Assembly: GCA_963565915.1 (NCBI GenBank)
Contig: OY751492.1
Span: 3,410,001 to 3,474,000, forward strand
Source of the DNA: Entoloma clypeatum
Lineage: Eukaryota; Basidiomycota; Agaricomycetes; Agaricales; Entolomataceae
DNA: 64,000 bases
Direction of reading: 5' to 3'
Part shown: positions 35,149 through 46,600 of the stretch, one piece after another
Position numbering within the stretch: position 1 is the stretch's first letter
Layout of the letters: each line of letters opens with the position of its first letter
Made by a program: the position numbers and the translations under genes
Notes under the pieces: generated by a model
The model's input: only the letters and a program-made list of their open reading frames with translations
Database searches by the model: none
What the model was told of the DNA's origin: nothing

Positions 35149-36980
35149 CTGGCTCTAGCCACAAGAATCGAATCATTTATCCCCGACGCTAGCCACTGGT
35201 GGCTAGAGCCACAACTCATATCACACAGGCAATAACCCTGCCTGTTGCTTTAGCCATGTGTGTAATTGTGTTTATATGAACAAATAATGAAATAAAACAT
35301 TATTAATTCAGTAACTACGAATAATACAGGTGCATCCCGCCGTTACAGAGCGTCCCCCATCGTGCCAGCGCGCATCCCGTCTTTCCCGCGCGGATCCACA
35401 TGCTCCCGCCCCCGCCACTTGCTTGCGTGTCCCGCCGCTCTCGCGTGTCCTGCGCCGTTGTTGTGTGCCTCGCCGTTTCTCGCGCACCTCCCACCGTTGC
35501 CATGTGTCCCGTCCCATTTCTAGTGTGTCCCGCGGTTCTGACATGTCCACGCCGTTGCTCGTGTGTGTCCTGTCCCGTTCGTCGCATGTTGCACGCATGC
35601 CCTGCCACCTCTGCGCTGTTTCTTGCGTCTCCCGCTGTTCCTCTTGCGTCTCCCGCCTTGGCCGTGTCGTTTCTCGGGTTTCCTGCCGTGCTCACATGTT
35701 CTGCGCGGTTTCTTGAGCGCCGCCCACCGTTCCCGTGTTGTTGCTGGGATGTCTCTCGCCGTTTTTGGCGCGTCAGTGGTCTGAGGTGACGGGAAAGGTG
35801 GGGTGCTTACCAATACGGGGGCTCCGTGGACCTCGCGTGAAGGGGGGGAGGAGGAGGGAGTGGAAGAAGGTGATGTGGGGACAAGAACTTGACGTGGCAA
35901 GTTTAGGCTATCGATATATAGCTGGCATGTTCCGGGCCCAGGCACTCATGATGAAACGTCGGAGCTTGCCGAACCCGGCAACGGCCGAAAGTTGAACAAT
36001 AGTCACAAGTCCTGTCACGTCTTCTTGTTTTCCCCCCATCACCTCGTCCTCCATCACCTCCCTTCTCCATCCCTCCCTCCTCCCTCCTCCGTTCACCGTG
36101 GGCCACGGAGGCGCCATGTATGTAAGCACCCCACCTTTTACATGACCCCAGACCTCTGATGAAACATGCGGAAAACAACGCGGGAAACGGCACAGGACAC
36201 GCGGAAAGGCGAGAGACGCAGGAGGAATGGCGGGAGACCCGAGAAACGACATGGGAGATGCAGGAACGGCGGGACAAGCGACGAACGAGACAGGATACGC
36301 ACGACGGATGGCGGGACACACAGGAACGGTGGGAGGCGCGCGCCCGGCGGTACGGGACACGCGAGAAGCAGCACATGACATGTGGGAAAGGCGGGATGCG
36401 CGCAAGAACGGCAGGATACACGCGAGATGGTGGGATGCACAGGAACGGCGGGACACGCAAGCAACACGTGACGAGCAGCACACGGGGAGCAAATCACGCG
36501 GGAACAGCGCCAGGCGCGTGAGAAGTCACACAGGGCACGCAGGAAAGACCAGATACGCGGGAGGAACAGCTGGACATGCGAGAAACGGCGCAGGAATGGT
36601 GGGGCACATGAGCAACACACGATGAACGGCGCACAACATGTGAGAACAGCGGGGCATGCGATCAGGGGCACGGGACACGTGGGGGAGGTGGGAGGCACAC
36701 GAGAAGCGGCACAGGGCACACGGGAACGGCGGGGTGCACGCAGGAACGGCGGGTTGCACACTAGCAAGGCGGGGGATGTGCTGTAATGGCATGGTGCACC
36801 TGTATTATTAGTAGTTACTGAATTAATAATGATTTATCTCATTATTTGTTCACATAAACACAGTTACACCCATGGCTAGAGCCACAGGCAGGGTTATTGA
36901 CTGTATGATATGAGTTGTGGCTCTAGCCACTGGTGGCTAGCATCGGGGATAAATGCTTCAATTCTTGTGGCTAGTACCAG
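35149..36980. mobile_element. 1.8-kb foldback element with internal minisatellite
   Basis: Two 200-bp arms, 35149-35348 and 36781-36980, are inverted copies with roughly 85-90% identity, from CTGG at the outside to CGTTACAG at the inside. Each carries the near-palindrome CTAGCCACTGGTGGCTAG. Inside the arms are G/C-rich arrays in opposite orientation (35349-35790 and 36160-36780) built on a unit near GGAACGGCGGGACACGC. An inner pair of inverted blocks (35794-35810 and 36122-36137, AAGGTGGGGTGCTTAC) shows that the whole element is one long imperfect palindrome. The long ORFs here on both strands are by-products of the array. No transposase. The flanks share only an imperfect 12-bp direct repeat (35136-35147 and 36987-36998). 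Confidence 0.7.
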
Positions 36981-37039
36981 ACACTTAGGCTTTTGTATGC
37001 ACCTAAGGGTGCATTCTTCCCCACCGTTGCTGTCGCTTT

Positions 37040-37450
37040 TTGCCCAGCAGATCTCTTTGGCGGCAGCGGAATGTCTTCGTCAGTGCTCTATGTTCAGTTA
37101 GCCACTGTCCCATGGGTACGAGCCACTCGCCTACCGTTTCACCTTCAATCATAGGCAACTTCTTTGTTGTCGCTTCTTTCCCAGCAGATTTCTTCGGTGG
37201 CAGTGGAATGTCTTCGTCAGTGCTCTACATTCAGTTAGCCATTGTCACATGGGTATGAGCCGCTCGCATACCGTTTCATCTTCAATCATAACCTCCTTGT
37301 TAGGCAACTTCTTTGTTGCTGATTTCCCAGCAGATCTCTTTGGCGGCAGAGGAATGTCTTCGTCAACATTCTACATTGAGTCAGCCATCGTCCCGGGGGT
37401 AATGAAGCGCTCATCTACCATTTCATATTCAATCTCCCGGGCTTTCTTGC
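37040..37450 (-). repeat. Tandem triplication of a Lys-rich exon with its intron
   Basis: Three direct copies of about 120-130 bp (starting near 37045, 37180 and 37320; shared core CAGCAGATCTCTTTGGCGGC and GAATGTCTTCGTCA). Each unit encodes a peptide like DEDIPLPPKRSAGKSATKKL on the minus strand. Confidence 0.6.
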
Positions 37451-38084
37451 TGTGCAACTTCTTCACTTGTGGTTTTGGGAGCGATGTTTCAACGGGGATG
37501 TCCTCATTGTCCTGGTAGGTCTTGGTTCACTCAATGTTCTTGAGGACAACAGGACTGACTTACAGGGAAAAAGTCGGAAGGCGGCGAGTGAGGCAATGTT
37601 CGCTTCGGCACGGCGGCCTTCTTCGAGGTGTGCATTTATATTGTCTTCCTTGTCAGACTGTTTAATTTTTCTTGTCAGCGCGTGTCCGGGTCTCTGATAT
37701 ATGCACTGACCAAGTTCACCCATGATCTCTTCTTGCCCTTATCAGCCGTCGAGGTCAAGCGCTCCAAAATTGGAGCCACCAGTTCCTCTTCCTCCTGCAT
37801 TCCATCGACTTCTTCGTCCTGGGCATCCCTGTCTCCCGATCTGGAATCATCGTCAGCTTCCATCAAGACATCCTCGACAGTTCCGGTGGCCCATGCCGAT
37901 TTGGCCTTGGGAGCTGGCATCACTGGTTCCTCGCAGCCAATGTCAGTCAAGTCGCTTTCATCATCCGCAAGCTCATTCACGTCATTCATGGCTATGTCCT
38001 CATCATCCAATAAATCGTTCTCATGATCCATTAGATTGTTCTCATCATCATCGTTGAAGGCTTCCTCCACCAATTTCCTTGCCC

Positions 38085-38260
38085 TCACAGCAGCCCCTCC
38101 CCTTAGTCCTCCCCTTGCTGCACCTCCTCCTCGTGCGCCTCCGCGTGCTGCTCCTCTGCGTGCTGTGCCTCCGCGTGCCGCTCCTCCATGTGCCGCTCCT
38201 CCGCATGCTGCGCTTCCGCGTGTTGCGCCTCTGCGTACTGCACCTCCATGTGCCTTCTTT
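38085..38260 (-). repeat. 15-24 bp Gly/Ala/Arg-coding tandem repeat
   Basis: Units near GCGTGCCGCTCCTCC repeat about ten times. On the minus strand the open frame reads GGAARGGTARRGAARGG. It is open in several frames, as expected for a short periodic repeat. Confidence 0.6.
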
Positions 38261-40901
38261 GGCTCAGGGGCCTCGTTCTTGAACCGGTCAATGTCTTCGT
38301 TTGGATCCATCTTCCTCTTCCGGCCCTTCGCATTGGCAGGGGGAACCAGGGTTTTGGTTGGTCCTTGGGCGTGCGGCAGCAGCAGCAGGGCGGCTCATAG
38401 CAGGGTTGATGCGGCAGGAGACGAAACTTCAAGGCTTGTCAGATGTTGAGAGTGATGCAACATGTCAAGTTTATGCAGAACAAATCAATCACACCAAACA
38501 TCATTCAACTCAAATTGTTGTCACTTTGGACTTTGCCACGGTCTTGAAGCGATTAACATAGCACTCCTTTACCCGCCACACTCTGACTGTCATCCCTCAT
38601 GCATCAGACCCATAATTTGCGTATTTGCCGACTTCAAACCTCTCAGCTTCAAGAGCTTCATTACCCTTGCCCGCACGATGGCTGTTCTCGTCGGCTTCCA
38701 ACACTGCAAGGTCTCCAACACCACCAACACAATTTACATTCCTCAATACTTCCGCTGCCAGCTACTACACAAGCAGATCTGGATGATATGCATGCTGTAT
38801 TACCCAATTACAGCTCCGAGGCAAATGAGAGCAGTGACGAACTTCAAGCCAACCCATGGGCATCATCGTTGTAAGTAATTCTTGAAGCTTGGTACACATC
38901 ATTGTCTCATTTTCTTTGGAGGCCAGTTAGCCGGATTTCGCATGACGGAGATAATTCCCTCGTTCACGATCTTCCAGATACTCCCCAAGCTATGCCTCAG
39001 CATGACGATTGGGGTCTGTGGGGTCCGGATCCTCTCTATAGCCCCGATCCTGATTATGATTCGCCCTATGACTATTCCCTTGATGTGTGGGCCGTCGACA
39101 GTGAAGGCAGTGATTTTCCTGACGTCGATCCTGAGCCAACCCATTATGACGACTCACTTCAACTGTGGGTCATGGATAGTGACGATGAGGCAGGCGACGA
39201 GCCTCCGCTAGACCCTCGTACATTCATTCCAGCTGACCCCGAGGACGAAGAAGATAGCGCTGAAGGTACTTACCGAGAAGGCCACCCCCACTTAACTGGT
39301 ATGCGCCCAAGTACTCTCAATTAGTCAATCCTAATTGATTTCAGGTAGTATCTGCGACACATTCGGACATGGTCTACCTCCTGGCAGTGCTCCACCGCCC
39401 CCCAACAATATCCCTGATGATTACTCACCTTTTGACAACCGCCTCGACTTTGAACTCGCTGACTTCATTTACTGTCGAGATCAAATGTCAGGGGGTAGGC
39501 GCCGATGTCCTCCTGGATATCTGGGAGGCAAACACCCTGAGCCTCGGCGGCCAGGCATCATTTCATAAGCACAAGGACGTTTACAGTGTGATTGACTCGA
39601 TCAAACATGGTGACGTTCCTTGGAGCTCTTTCTTGCTATACTATAAAGGAGAACGCCCAGGAGATGAAACTGCCCCTGCATGGATGGATGCTACATATGA
39701 CGTGTGGTTCTGAGATCCACGAAAACTTTTGCACAACCTCATTTCGAACCCCGACTTCAAGGATGAGATCGACTACTTTCCTTATCATGATTATGTTGAT
39801 GGCCAGCATGTCTTTCATGACTTTATGTCCGGAGATTGGGCATGGAAACAAGCGGCATGTATTTTATTTTATTTTATGATCTTGTGGCTGAATTTTAAGC
39901 AGGATGAAATCAGTAAAGATCCAGCGACACATGGTGCTATGTTTATTCCAATTATCCTCGGCAGCAATAAAACGACGGTATCGGTTGCCACGGGAAATAA
40001 TGAATACTGGCCAATCTACATGTCAATCGGAAATATTCACAACACTACTCGACGCGCTCATAGAAATGGTGTTGTTCTCCTTGGCTTCCATGCAATTCTG
40101 AAATGTGAGCCCTTGCCAAACCTTCTTGATTGTTTTTTTTGAGACCGTTCCCAGCAGAACACCAAGATGCTGACTCGGCCAAGTTTCGTAAATTTTGTCG
40201 TCAACTATTTCATGCTACACTCGCAAAAATCCTGGAGCCTCTTTTGCCTGTGATGACCACCGCAGAGGTAGTACAATGCGCAGACGGTCATTTTAGGTGC
40301 GCTATCTACGGGATCGGGCCTTATATTGCTGACTATCCAGAGCAGTGTTTGTTGGCATGCACTATTCAGGGTTGGTGCCCAAAGTAAGTTTCATTGTACA
40401 AGTTCTCTTTCGTGATTGCCCCGCTTTTCAGATGCTTAGCACCTGCCAGTGATTTGGATGGTCGAAAGCATGCTCGATGTTGTAGGCGCCATACAACCAT
40501 CTTGCTGGATGAGCTCCAACTAGGGGAACTATGGGATGAATATGGTCTCGTCGGGGATGTTGTTGTGAGTCTTAATTCTTTCTTCGTCTATTCCTTGTGC
40601 TGATGGGTGTTTGAAGCCATTCACCGAGGACTTTCCTTGTGCAGACATCCATGAACTCATCTCCCCAGATCTCTTGCATCAACTAATCAAAGGGACCTTC
40701 AAGGACCACTTAGTTACATGGATAAATGAGTACTTGTCTGACACCTATGGTGAGGCAAGGGCAAAGCAAATTCTCGACGACATTGATCGATGGTATGCGT
40801 TAGCACTTTATTTCAATTGGCTATATCTGAACCAATCTAGAATTGCCATCGTGCCACCATTCTCGCAGTTGCGCCGCTTTCCCAGTGGAGTTCACTTCAA
40901 G

Positions 40902-41314
40902 CAATGTGTTATGCTTAACAAACCGTTCCAAGGTTCGGGCAGAGTATGCAGGAAAGTGGAAAGGCGAAGAGCAATGTGATTGCTAAATCTAAGGAATCTA
41001 CTACAGTACAGGAGGTTTATATAGGTACTGACTATAGGCGGTAGCGGATGAGTCAGTACTGCGGAAGGCAGTGCGCATGAGTAAGGCAACTGCGGAAGGC
41101 TATGTACAATAAGTAAGCTGACTGCGGAAAGCGAGTCAGCGCGGGAGCGAAGTATACTAAAGGGGCTGACGAAGTAAAGGTAGTGAGTCAGACTGGGAAT
41201 CGAAGGTTGCAAAAGTAGACATTAGACATAGTAAGCTCGTAAGAGGGCACCGAGCCGGGCCGATAAGTAAAAGTGATGATGTTGTCCGCATACCGTAGAG
41301 TCCGTAACACAATG
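40902..41314. mobile_element. Solo LTR with 5-bp target duplication
   Basis: A 403-bp segment at 40907-41309 begins TGTTATGC and ends CCGTAACA (TG...CA, inverted TGTTA/TAACA). It is flanked on both sides by CAATG (40902-40906, 41310-41314). It interrupts a transposase codon exactly: removing the segment and one TSD copy restores the reading frame. It is unlike the Copia LTR next to it, so it belongs to another LTR family, perhaps Gypsy-type. Confidence 0.72.
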
Positions 41315-41329
41315 GACTGGTGATGATTC

Positions 41330-41639
41330 TGTTGAAACTTTTCCCATCACGTAGATTAGATTAGATTAGATTACATCACGTGACTTTTACATATCTTCAT
41401 TACATACTTGTTTGGTTGGTACAAACAGTAGTACGGTATATAAGACCAGGAAACTGTCAATATCAACAAGTTGTCTCTTGACTCTTAACCAGCTCCATCG
41501 CTCTCACCAGCCTCAACCGCTCTCACTAGCCTTACCCCCTCCAAACCATGTAAGTGACTATAGCGGTATCGTAGAGTACTTCCACTGTAGCTATGTTGCT
41601 CAGTACACCTGTGGCTAGCGCCCAGGTGGAACTTCAACA
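41330..41639 (+). repeat. Copia 5' LTR
   Basis: Begins TGTTGAAACTTTTCCC and ends GGAACTTCAACA. Identical to 46795-47104. The short ORF inside each LTR is simply the duplicated LTR. Confidence 0.92.
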
Positions 41640-41655
41640 GGTTATGGGCCCCGGA
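41640..41655 (+). promoter_or_regulatory. Primer binding site, internal initiator-tRNA type
   Basis: GGTTATGGGCCC directly abuts the 5' LTR. It is complementary to the anticodon arm of initiator tRNA-Met (...GGGCYCATAACC...), not to a tRNA 3' end. Copia of Drosophila and Ty5 of yeast prime this way from a half-tRNA. A search of this species' tRNAs would settle it. Confidence 0.6.
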
Positions 41656-42000
41656 TAGCAGAGGGACTTGGGAAACGCTGGCAACAGCGAGTACCTGCCC
41701 ACTCTACCCTGGTTGGCAAAGAACCGATCGAAAGATCTAGGTTCTGAGTCTTACTTCTTCACATATGAACCTGGGAACATCATTACGACAAGTACCTGTC
41801 ATGAGGCGTCCCTAAGGGGATTGACATAGTACACTCCATGTGGAAACGTTGATCGCACCTTATACGTTTCTGACATATAAAGGGTTTTCCCATGACCGCT
41901 ATTCCTGAAGGGAATATGTCACAAGGAATCATTCAATTGTTTTCTCGAATCATATTCATAACACATCACTGATTGAGAACCCTTTTTAGATTCATTCACA

Positions 42001-43614
42001 ATGTCTACCTCTCGCTCCGCCATGGACACCATCACCAACTTTGACGGCATCGACTACCAAAGCTGGGCCGAAAGGATGAAGTCCTACCTCCTCCATCAAG
42101 GAGTTTGGCGCATTGTTTCTGGCGACATCGTCCGTCCCGTCATCGCCGATTTCACCACCACGGTCTCCACCCCTGGAGCCACTGCTGCTGCTCCCCCTGT
42201 GCTGGTTGCCACGGTCGACCAGCCCGGCTTCCGCAAAGAAGAGAAAGCCTGGATCAGGGACAACGACGTAGCTCTCGGGGCGATACGCCTGAAGGTCTCC
42301 GAGCCGATCAGGCGCCACATTAAGGACAGCACCTCGGCCCTTGAAGCATGGGAAGCTTTAAAAAATGCCTATTCCAAGGTATCCCCGGCCATCATCTTCG
42401 GCGACTTCAAGGCCGCCGCCACATACAAACTGTCTGGACGCGACCCCGTGCCCGAAATCAAGCGCCTGGGATCCCTTTTCGCCCGGCTCGCCGATTCGAA
42501 CTTCGTCGTTCCCGATCTGATGCAGGCAATGATCCTGGCCAACGCGATCCCCGACGCCTGGTCGTCACTCTCCACTGCCCTTTTCCAGGTCTACGACGCC
42601 GATGATTTCACCTACAAAGCCGTCGCCGAGAGCATCATCTCTGAATACCGGCGCAAGTACTCGATCGGGTCTACTCGTGCGTCCAATGAGCAGGCCAAGA
42701 AAATTTCCGGGACAAAACGCAAGGGACAGGACCCCAAATGGGAAAGGCAGCAAAAGCCGAGTACCTCGCAGAACGACGCTGACGAGCAGCCTAACTCGAC
42801 CGACCCGAGTACCGCTTCTGAAAAGAAGAAGGGAAAAGGGCGCTGGCGCAACCAGAAGAAAAGCGCCAACACTGCGGACAACACGTCCGACCATGTAGAA
42901 GAAACGGTTGAGTTTGTTGCTCCCGCCATCCACTTCCCCCCGCTGCTGACTCCAACCCTCACGACGATCACTGGGCGCGGAACAACCTTGAGTACCGCCC
43001 AGCCTGACTCCCAGAGGATGCAGTCTCTACTGCAGCGGATGAACCCGCCTCCGTCACAGTACACCGGACAGACTCCTAGGATGTTGTCAGCGTGGAAAAA
43101 GAACGAGAAGGTTAGGAAACTTGCCCGAGAAATCGGCGCCCGACCTTCTGGGTCAAATCTTCGTATCCTGGATACCATCATCCCGGACATTGACGAAAGG
43201 CCATCCAAACAGTGTCGAGTTACTCCGCCGTTGGATCACTCCCTCAGAATGATGGACATCGACCATCAGAGCGAGCGCATGGGGCCGGAACAATTCGAAG
43301 ATGGGCTGATCGAACTTGACGGTTCGTCACATTCTCCTCTCAAACTTGACCAAATGGGAAACGCTAATAATCACGCACAGACGTTTGAATACATATTAGC
43401 TAGTACCGATGCAGATAGTATAGATCTCTTTAGTGATGATCTGTACAAAAAATATATCAAACATTTCGCGTCCTGCACACACTGCAAAGAGAGAGAACGC
43501 GCTCAGTGGATCTTAGATTCCGGCGCATCATTACACTTTACCCATGAGTTTAAAGACTTCGCGTACTACAGGCCTCTCAAGGCTAAGCGATTTGTCCAAA
43601 CGGCTGAAAAGTGA
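42001..43614 (+). CDS. Copia Gag and protease start
   Basis: 537 codons. The N-terminus is a UBN2-type Gag (FDGIDYQSWAERMKSYLLHQG, then TSALEAWEALKNAYSKVSP, LFARLADSNFVVPDLMQAMIL). A Lys-rich region follows (KKKGKGRWRNQKKS), but no CX2CX4HX4C zinc knuckle is present. The only Cys pair is ASCTHCKERE, just before the protease motif WILDSGASLHFTH. The frame ends at TGA (43612-43614) about 35 residues after the active-site Asp. The next codons continue the same frame into the rest of the protease and pol. Confidence 0.85.
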   Translation: MSTSRSAMDTITNFDGIDYQSWAERMKSYLLHQGVWRIVSGDIVRPVIADFTTTVSTPGATAAAPPVLVATVDQPGFRKEEKAWIRDNDVALGAIRLKVSEPIRRHIKDSTSALEAWEALKNAYSKVSPAIIFGDFKAAATYKLSGRDPVPEIKRLGSLFARLADSNFVVPDLMQAMILANAIPDAWSSLSTALFQVYDADDFTYKAVAESIISEYRRKYSIGSTRASNEQAKKISGTKRKGQDPKWERQQKPSTSQNDADEQPNSTDPSTASEKKKGKGRWRNQKKSANTADNTSDHVEETVEFVAPAIHFPPLLTPTLTTITGRGTTLSTAQPDSQRMQSLLQRMNPPPSQYTGQTPRMLSAWKKNEKVRKLAREIGARPSGSNLRILDTIIPDIDERPSKQCRVTPPLDHSLRMMDIDHQSERMGPEQFEDGLIELDGSSHSPLKLDQMGNANNHAQTFEYILASTDADSIDLFSDDLYKKYIKHFASCTHCKERERAQWILDSGASLHFTHEFKDFAYYRPLKAKRFVQTAEK

Positions 43615-46600
43615 AAGAAACTGGAAATTCTCGGAGTTGGGGCCGTTCCAGTACGGCATACCCTAAATGGGGAAATAAAAACCCACCTTCTCCGACCTGT
43701 ATTCTACATTCCGGACATGGACACACGCCTATTGTCCCTAGGCGTCTTCCTTAATCACGGTTACAAAGTAGACGGAATGCGTGGAGAAATCAACATCTCC
43801 AAAGGCCAGAACAAAATACAGTTCTCACCTCACATTCTCGGACAAACCATTTATTGGTTAGACACTGAAATACGCCAAGACCAAATCCACGCGATCTCTA
43901 GCGAAATCACTGTCGAAACCTGGCACAAACGCCTTGGCCACCCAAATGACCAGGCGCTCAATAAGATTCCCACCAGTACCAAAGGAGTACCCAAAACGTT
44001 AGTACGTGAGAAATCACAGGAAAGCTGCACGGGGTGTCTAAAAGGGAAAATGCTGAATCAGTCTTACCCTAACTCGATGACAAGGGCTGTCAAACCCTTT
44101 GATTTGATCCATTCGGACTTGAAGCAGATATCCACGGCATTGTACCACAAGTACAAATATTTCCTTACCTTTTTGGATGATGTTTCTTCCCATGTCTGGG
44201 TTGTCTTGCTTAGGAAAAAGTCAGGCGCCATCACGGCGCTGAAACAATTCCTTGCGATGATCCAGAATCAATTCGCCGCCACCCCTAAAAAATGGCGGGT
44301 TGATGGAGGTGGAGAATTTGATGAATACAAGGATGTACTTGCCGATCATGGAATTCTGATCGACATCACACTCCCATATCAGCACCAGCAGAATGGTAGA
44401 GCAGAACGGATAAATCGAACTCTGTGGGAAAAATCTCAGGCATTGCGTTTCGACGCATGTCTACCGCCGATGTGGTGGGAATTCTGTTTGGAACATGCAG
44501 CATTTCTATACAACAGAACCCCCATGCGGCGCCTTGAATGGAAAACCCCTTATTTCAGGGTGACCAATGAGATCCCCGACATGTCCAGCGTCAGAGTCTT
44601 CGGATGCCAAGCATACATATATATCCCAAAAGAAAAACGCAGAAACTCCCTGGAGTCAAGATCTCGATTGATGATTTATCTCGGATCAAAACCAGGGGTC
44701 AAAGGATACCGCTTCATGGATCCTGAGACCAACACGATTTTCATGGGCGGGAAAGCTATCTTTGATGAAAGCAAGTACCCTAGATGCCACATCGATCCCT
44801 TGCCAGAAAAGCATCCAGAAATGGAAAACCCAGAGCCGGCTGATGAGTTTGAGGATCTCATCCCCGGTAGCAATGACGACGATAGTCACAACGAAATACC
44901 TCATGACCCAGTTCCCATTGAACAGGATCAACCCGAATCAGACAACGAACTGCCTGCCAATGAGCCTGATGACGAACCGCGAGTACCCACTCCGGAACCC
45001 GAGCAAGTACCAGATCGACCGATCAGGGAACGACGAGTTCGGAAGATGCCAGGAAGCATCTATGGGGAAGACACTCCAGCGTCTGATCTTGAAAAATTAG
45101 ATCGAAGACGGAGATTGGGCGGTCAAACGGCATGGATGAATGACCTCCTGATGGAGGCAATATCAGTCCAAGTTGGCATCGTTGAAATGTCACACAAAGA
45201 CATATACCCTCTTCCAAATAAAGAAGACTGGTATGCGGCTGAACGAAAAGAGCTAGATATGCTCAAACGCCGCGGGGTGATCACGGAGCTAGTACCCCTG
45301 CCTGAAGGGAGGAAAGCTCTAAGGAACAAATGGGTTTATAACGAAAAATCCGATGGGCGTCTGAAAGCGCGCCTTGTCGCAAAAGGCTTCTCGCAGGTGG
45401 AAGGGATCGACTTTGATCAGATCTTCTCACCAGTCGTAAGATATGAAACCGTCCGACTAATACTGGCATTGACAGCCCTTGAAGGGTGGTTCATGACACT
45501 GTTGGACGTCTCATCAGCCTTCCTCTACGGAACGCTCCGAGAAGTCATTTACATGCGACAGCCTGAGGGCTACATAGTAAAAGGGAAAAAACACCTCGTG
45601 TACCAACTATTCAAAGCCCTATATGGACTTAAGCAGGCCGCATTAGCCTGGTGGAGGGAAATGAAAAAGCTCGGCTTTGTCCGGCTTCACTCTGATGCGG
45701 GAGTGTTCATTCACAAAAGTACCAAAGGGGAAATTGTAATCGCCGTCATTTATGTCGATGACTCTGCTTTTCTCGGCACAAACCGGGAATACACGCTAGA
45801 GAAAAAGAAGGCCTTCATGGCAACATGGGAATGTAGGGACCTAGGTCACCTAGTGCCTGATGGGGAACCAAAGGAATTTCTCTCAATCCAAATAAGGCAA
45901 CGTGGGAAGAGGATCTTCATTGATCAAGTACCTTACCTTGAGAAAATTCTTGCACGAATGGGGATGAGCGAATCTAATGCCACCCATACCCCACTTCCTA
46001 CAGGCTACAAACCCATGATGTCCGAAGATGAACCCAATGCAGAACTTCGATCAAAGTACCAATCCATCATCGGATCACTTCTATATCTGATGATTGGAAC
46101 AAGGCCAGACATCTGTTTTGCTGTGATTAAAATGTCGCAGTTTTCCGCAAATCCTACCAAACGCCATTTAGAAGTGGCTAGGGATATTTGCAGGTACCTG
46201 AAGGCGACAAAAAATTACGCAATCATGTATGATGGCGACTCAGGGAAAGGAATCTATGCATTCACAGACTCCGACTGGGCGTCAGATGAAAACACGAGGA
46301 GGTCTACCACTGGCTTCTTCATATCACTGGCGTCTGGAGCGGTGACATGGGTATCATCGGCGCAAAAAACCATTGCCCTCTCTTCTACAGAAGCAGAGTA
46401 TATGGCGCTATCAGATTGCAGTCGCGCAGCAACATGGCTGAGAAGCATGCTTGCCGAACTTGGAATGCAGATCGGATCAGTACCAATCTACGGAGATAAC
46501 AACGGCTCCGTCTTTATCGCATCCAACCCTGTAACTGAGAAGCGATCCAAGCACATTGACATGCGATTCCACTTCGTCAGAGAAAAAGTCTCCGAAGGGA

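Larger units (their letters stand above)
37000..38400 (-). pseudogene. Accessory protein of the Plavaka element, 5' part
   Basis: Minus-strand coding remnant: GRKRKMDPNEDIDRFKNEA near 38310, a Gly/Ala/Arg repeat tract, KLVEEAFNDDDENN, an acidic Asp/Glu region, then exons downstream (EEGRRAEANIASLAAFRLFP; KPQVKKLHSKKAREIEYE) and three tandem copies of a Lys-rich exon. The frame before MDPNE is broken. It is separated from its probable 3' part (33396-35080) by the foldback element. Confidence 0.4.

Noticed and set aside
35308..36792. Many 120-210 codon ORFs on both strands
   Set aside because: Same cause inside the foldback arrays: G/C-rich repeats lacking stops, open in several frames.
41412..41618. 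68-codon ORF in the LTR (also at 46877-47083)
   Set aside because: Present twice only because the LTR is duplicated; no protein features.
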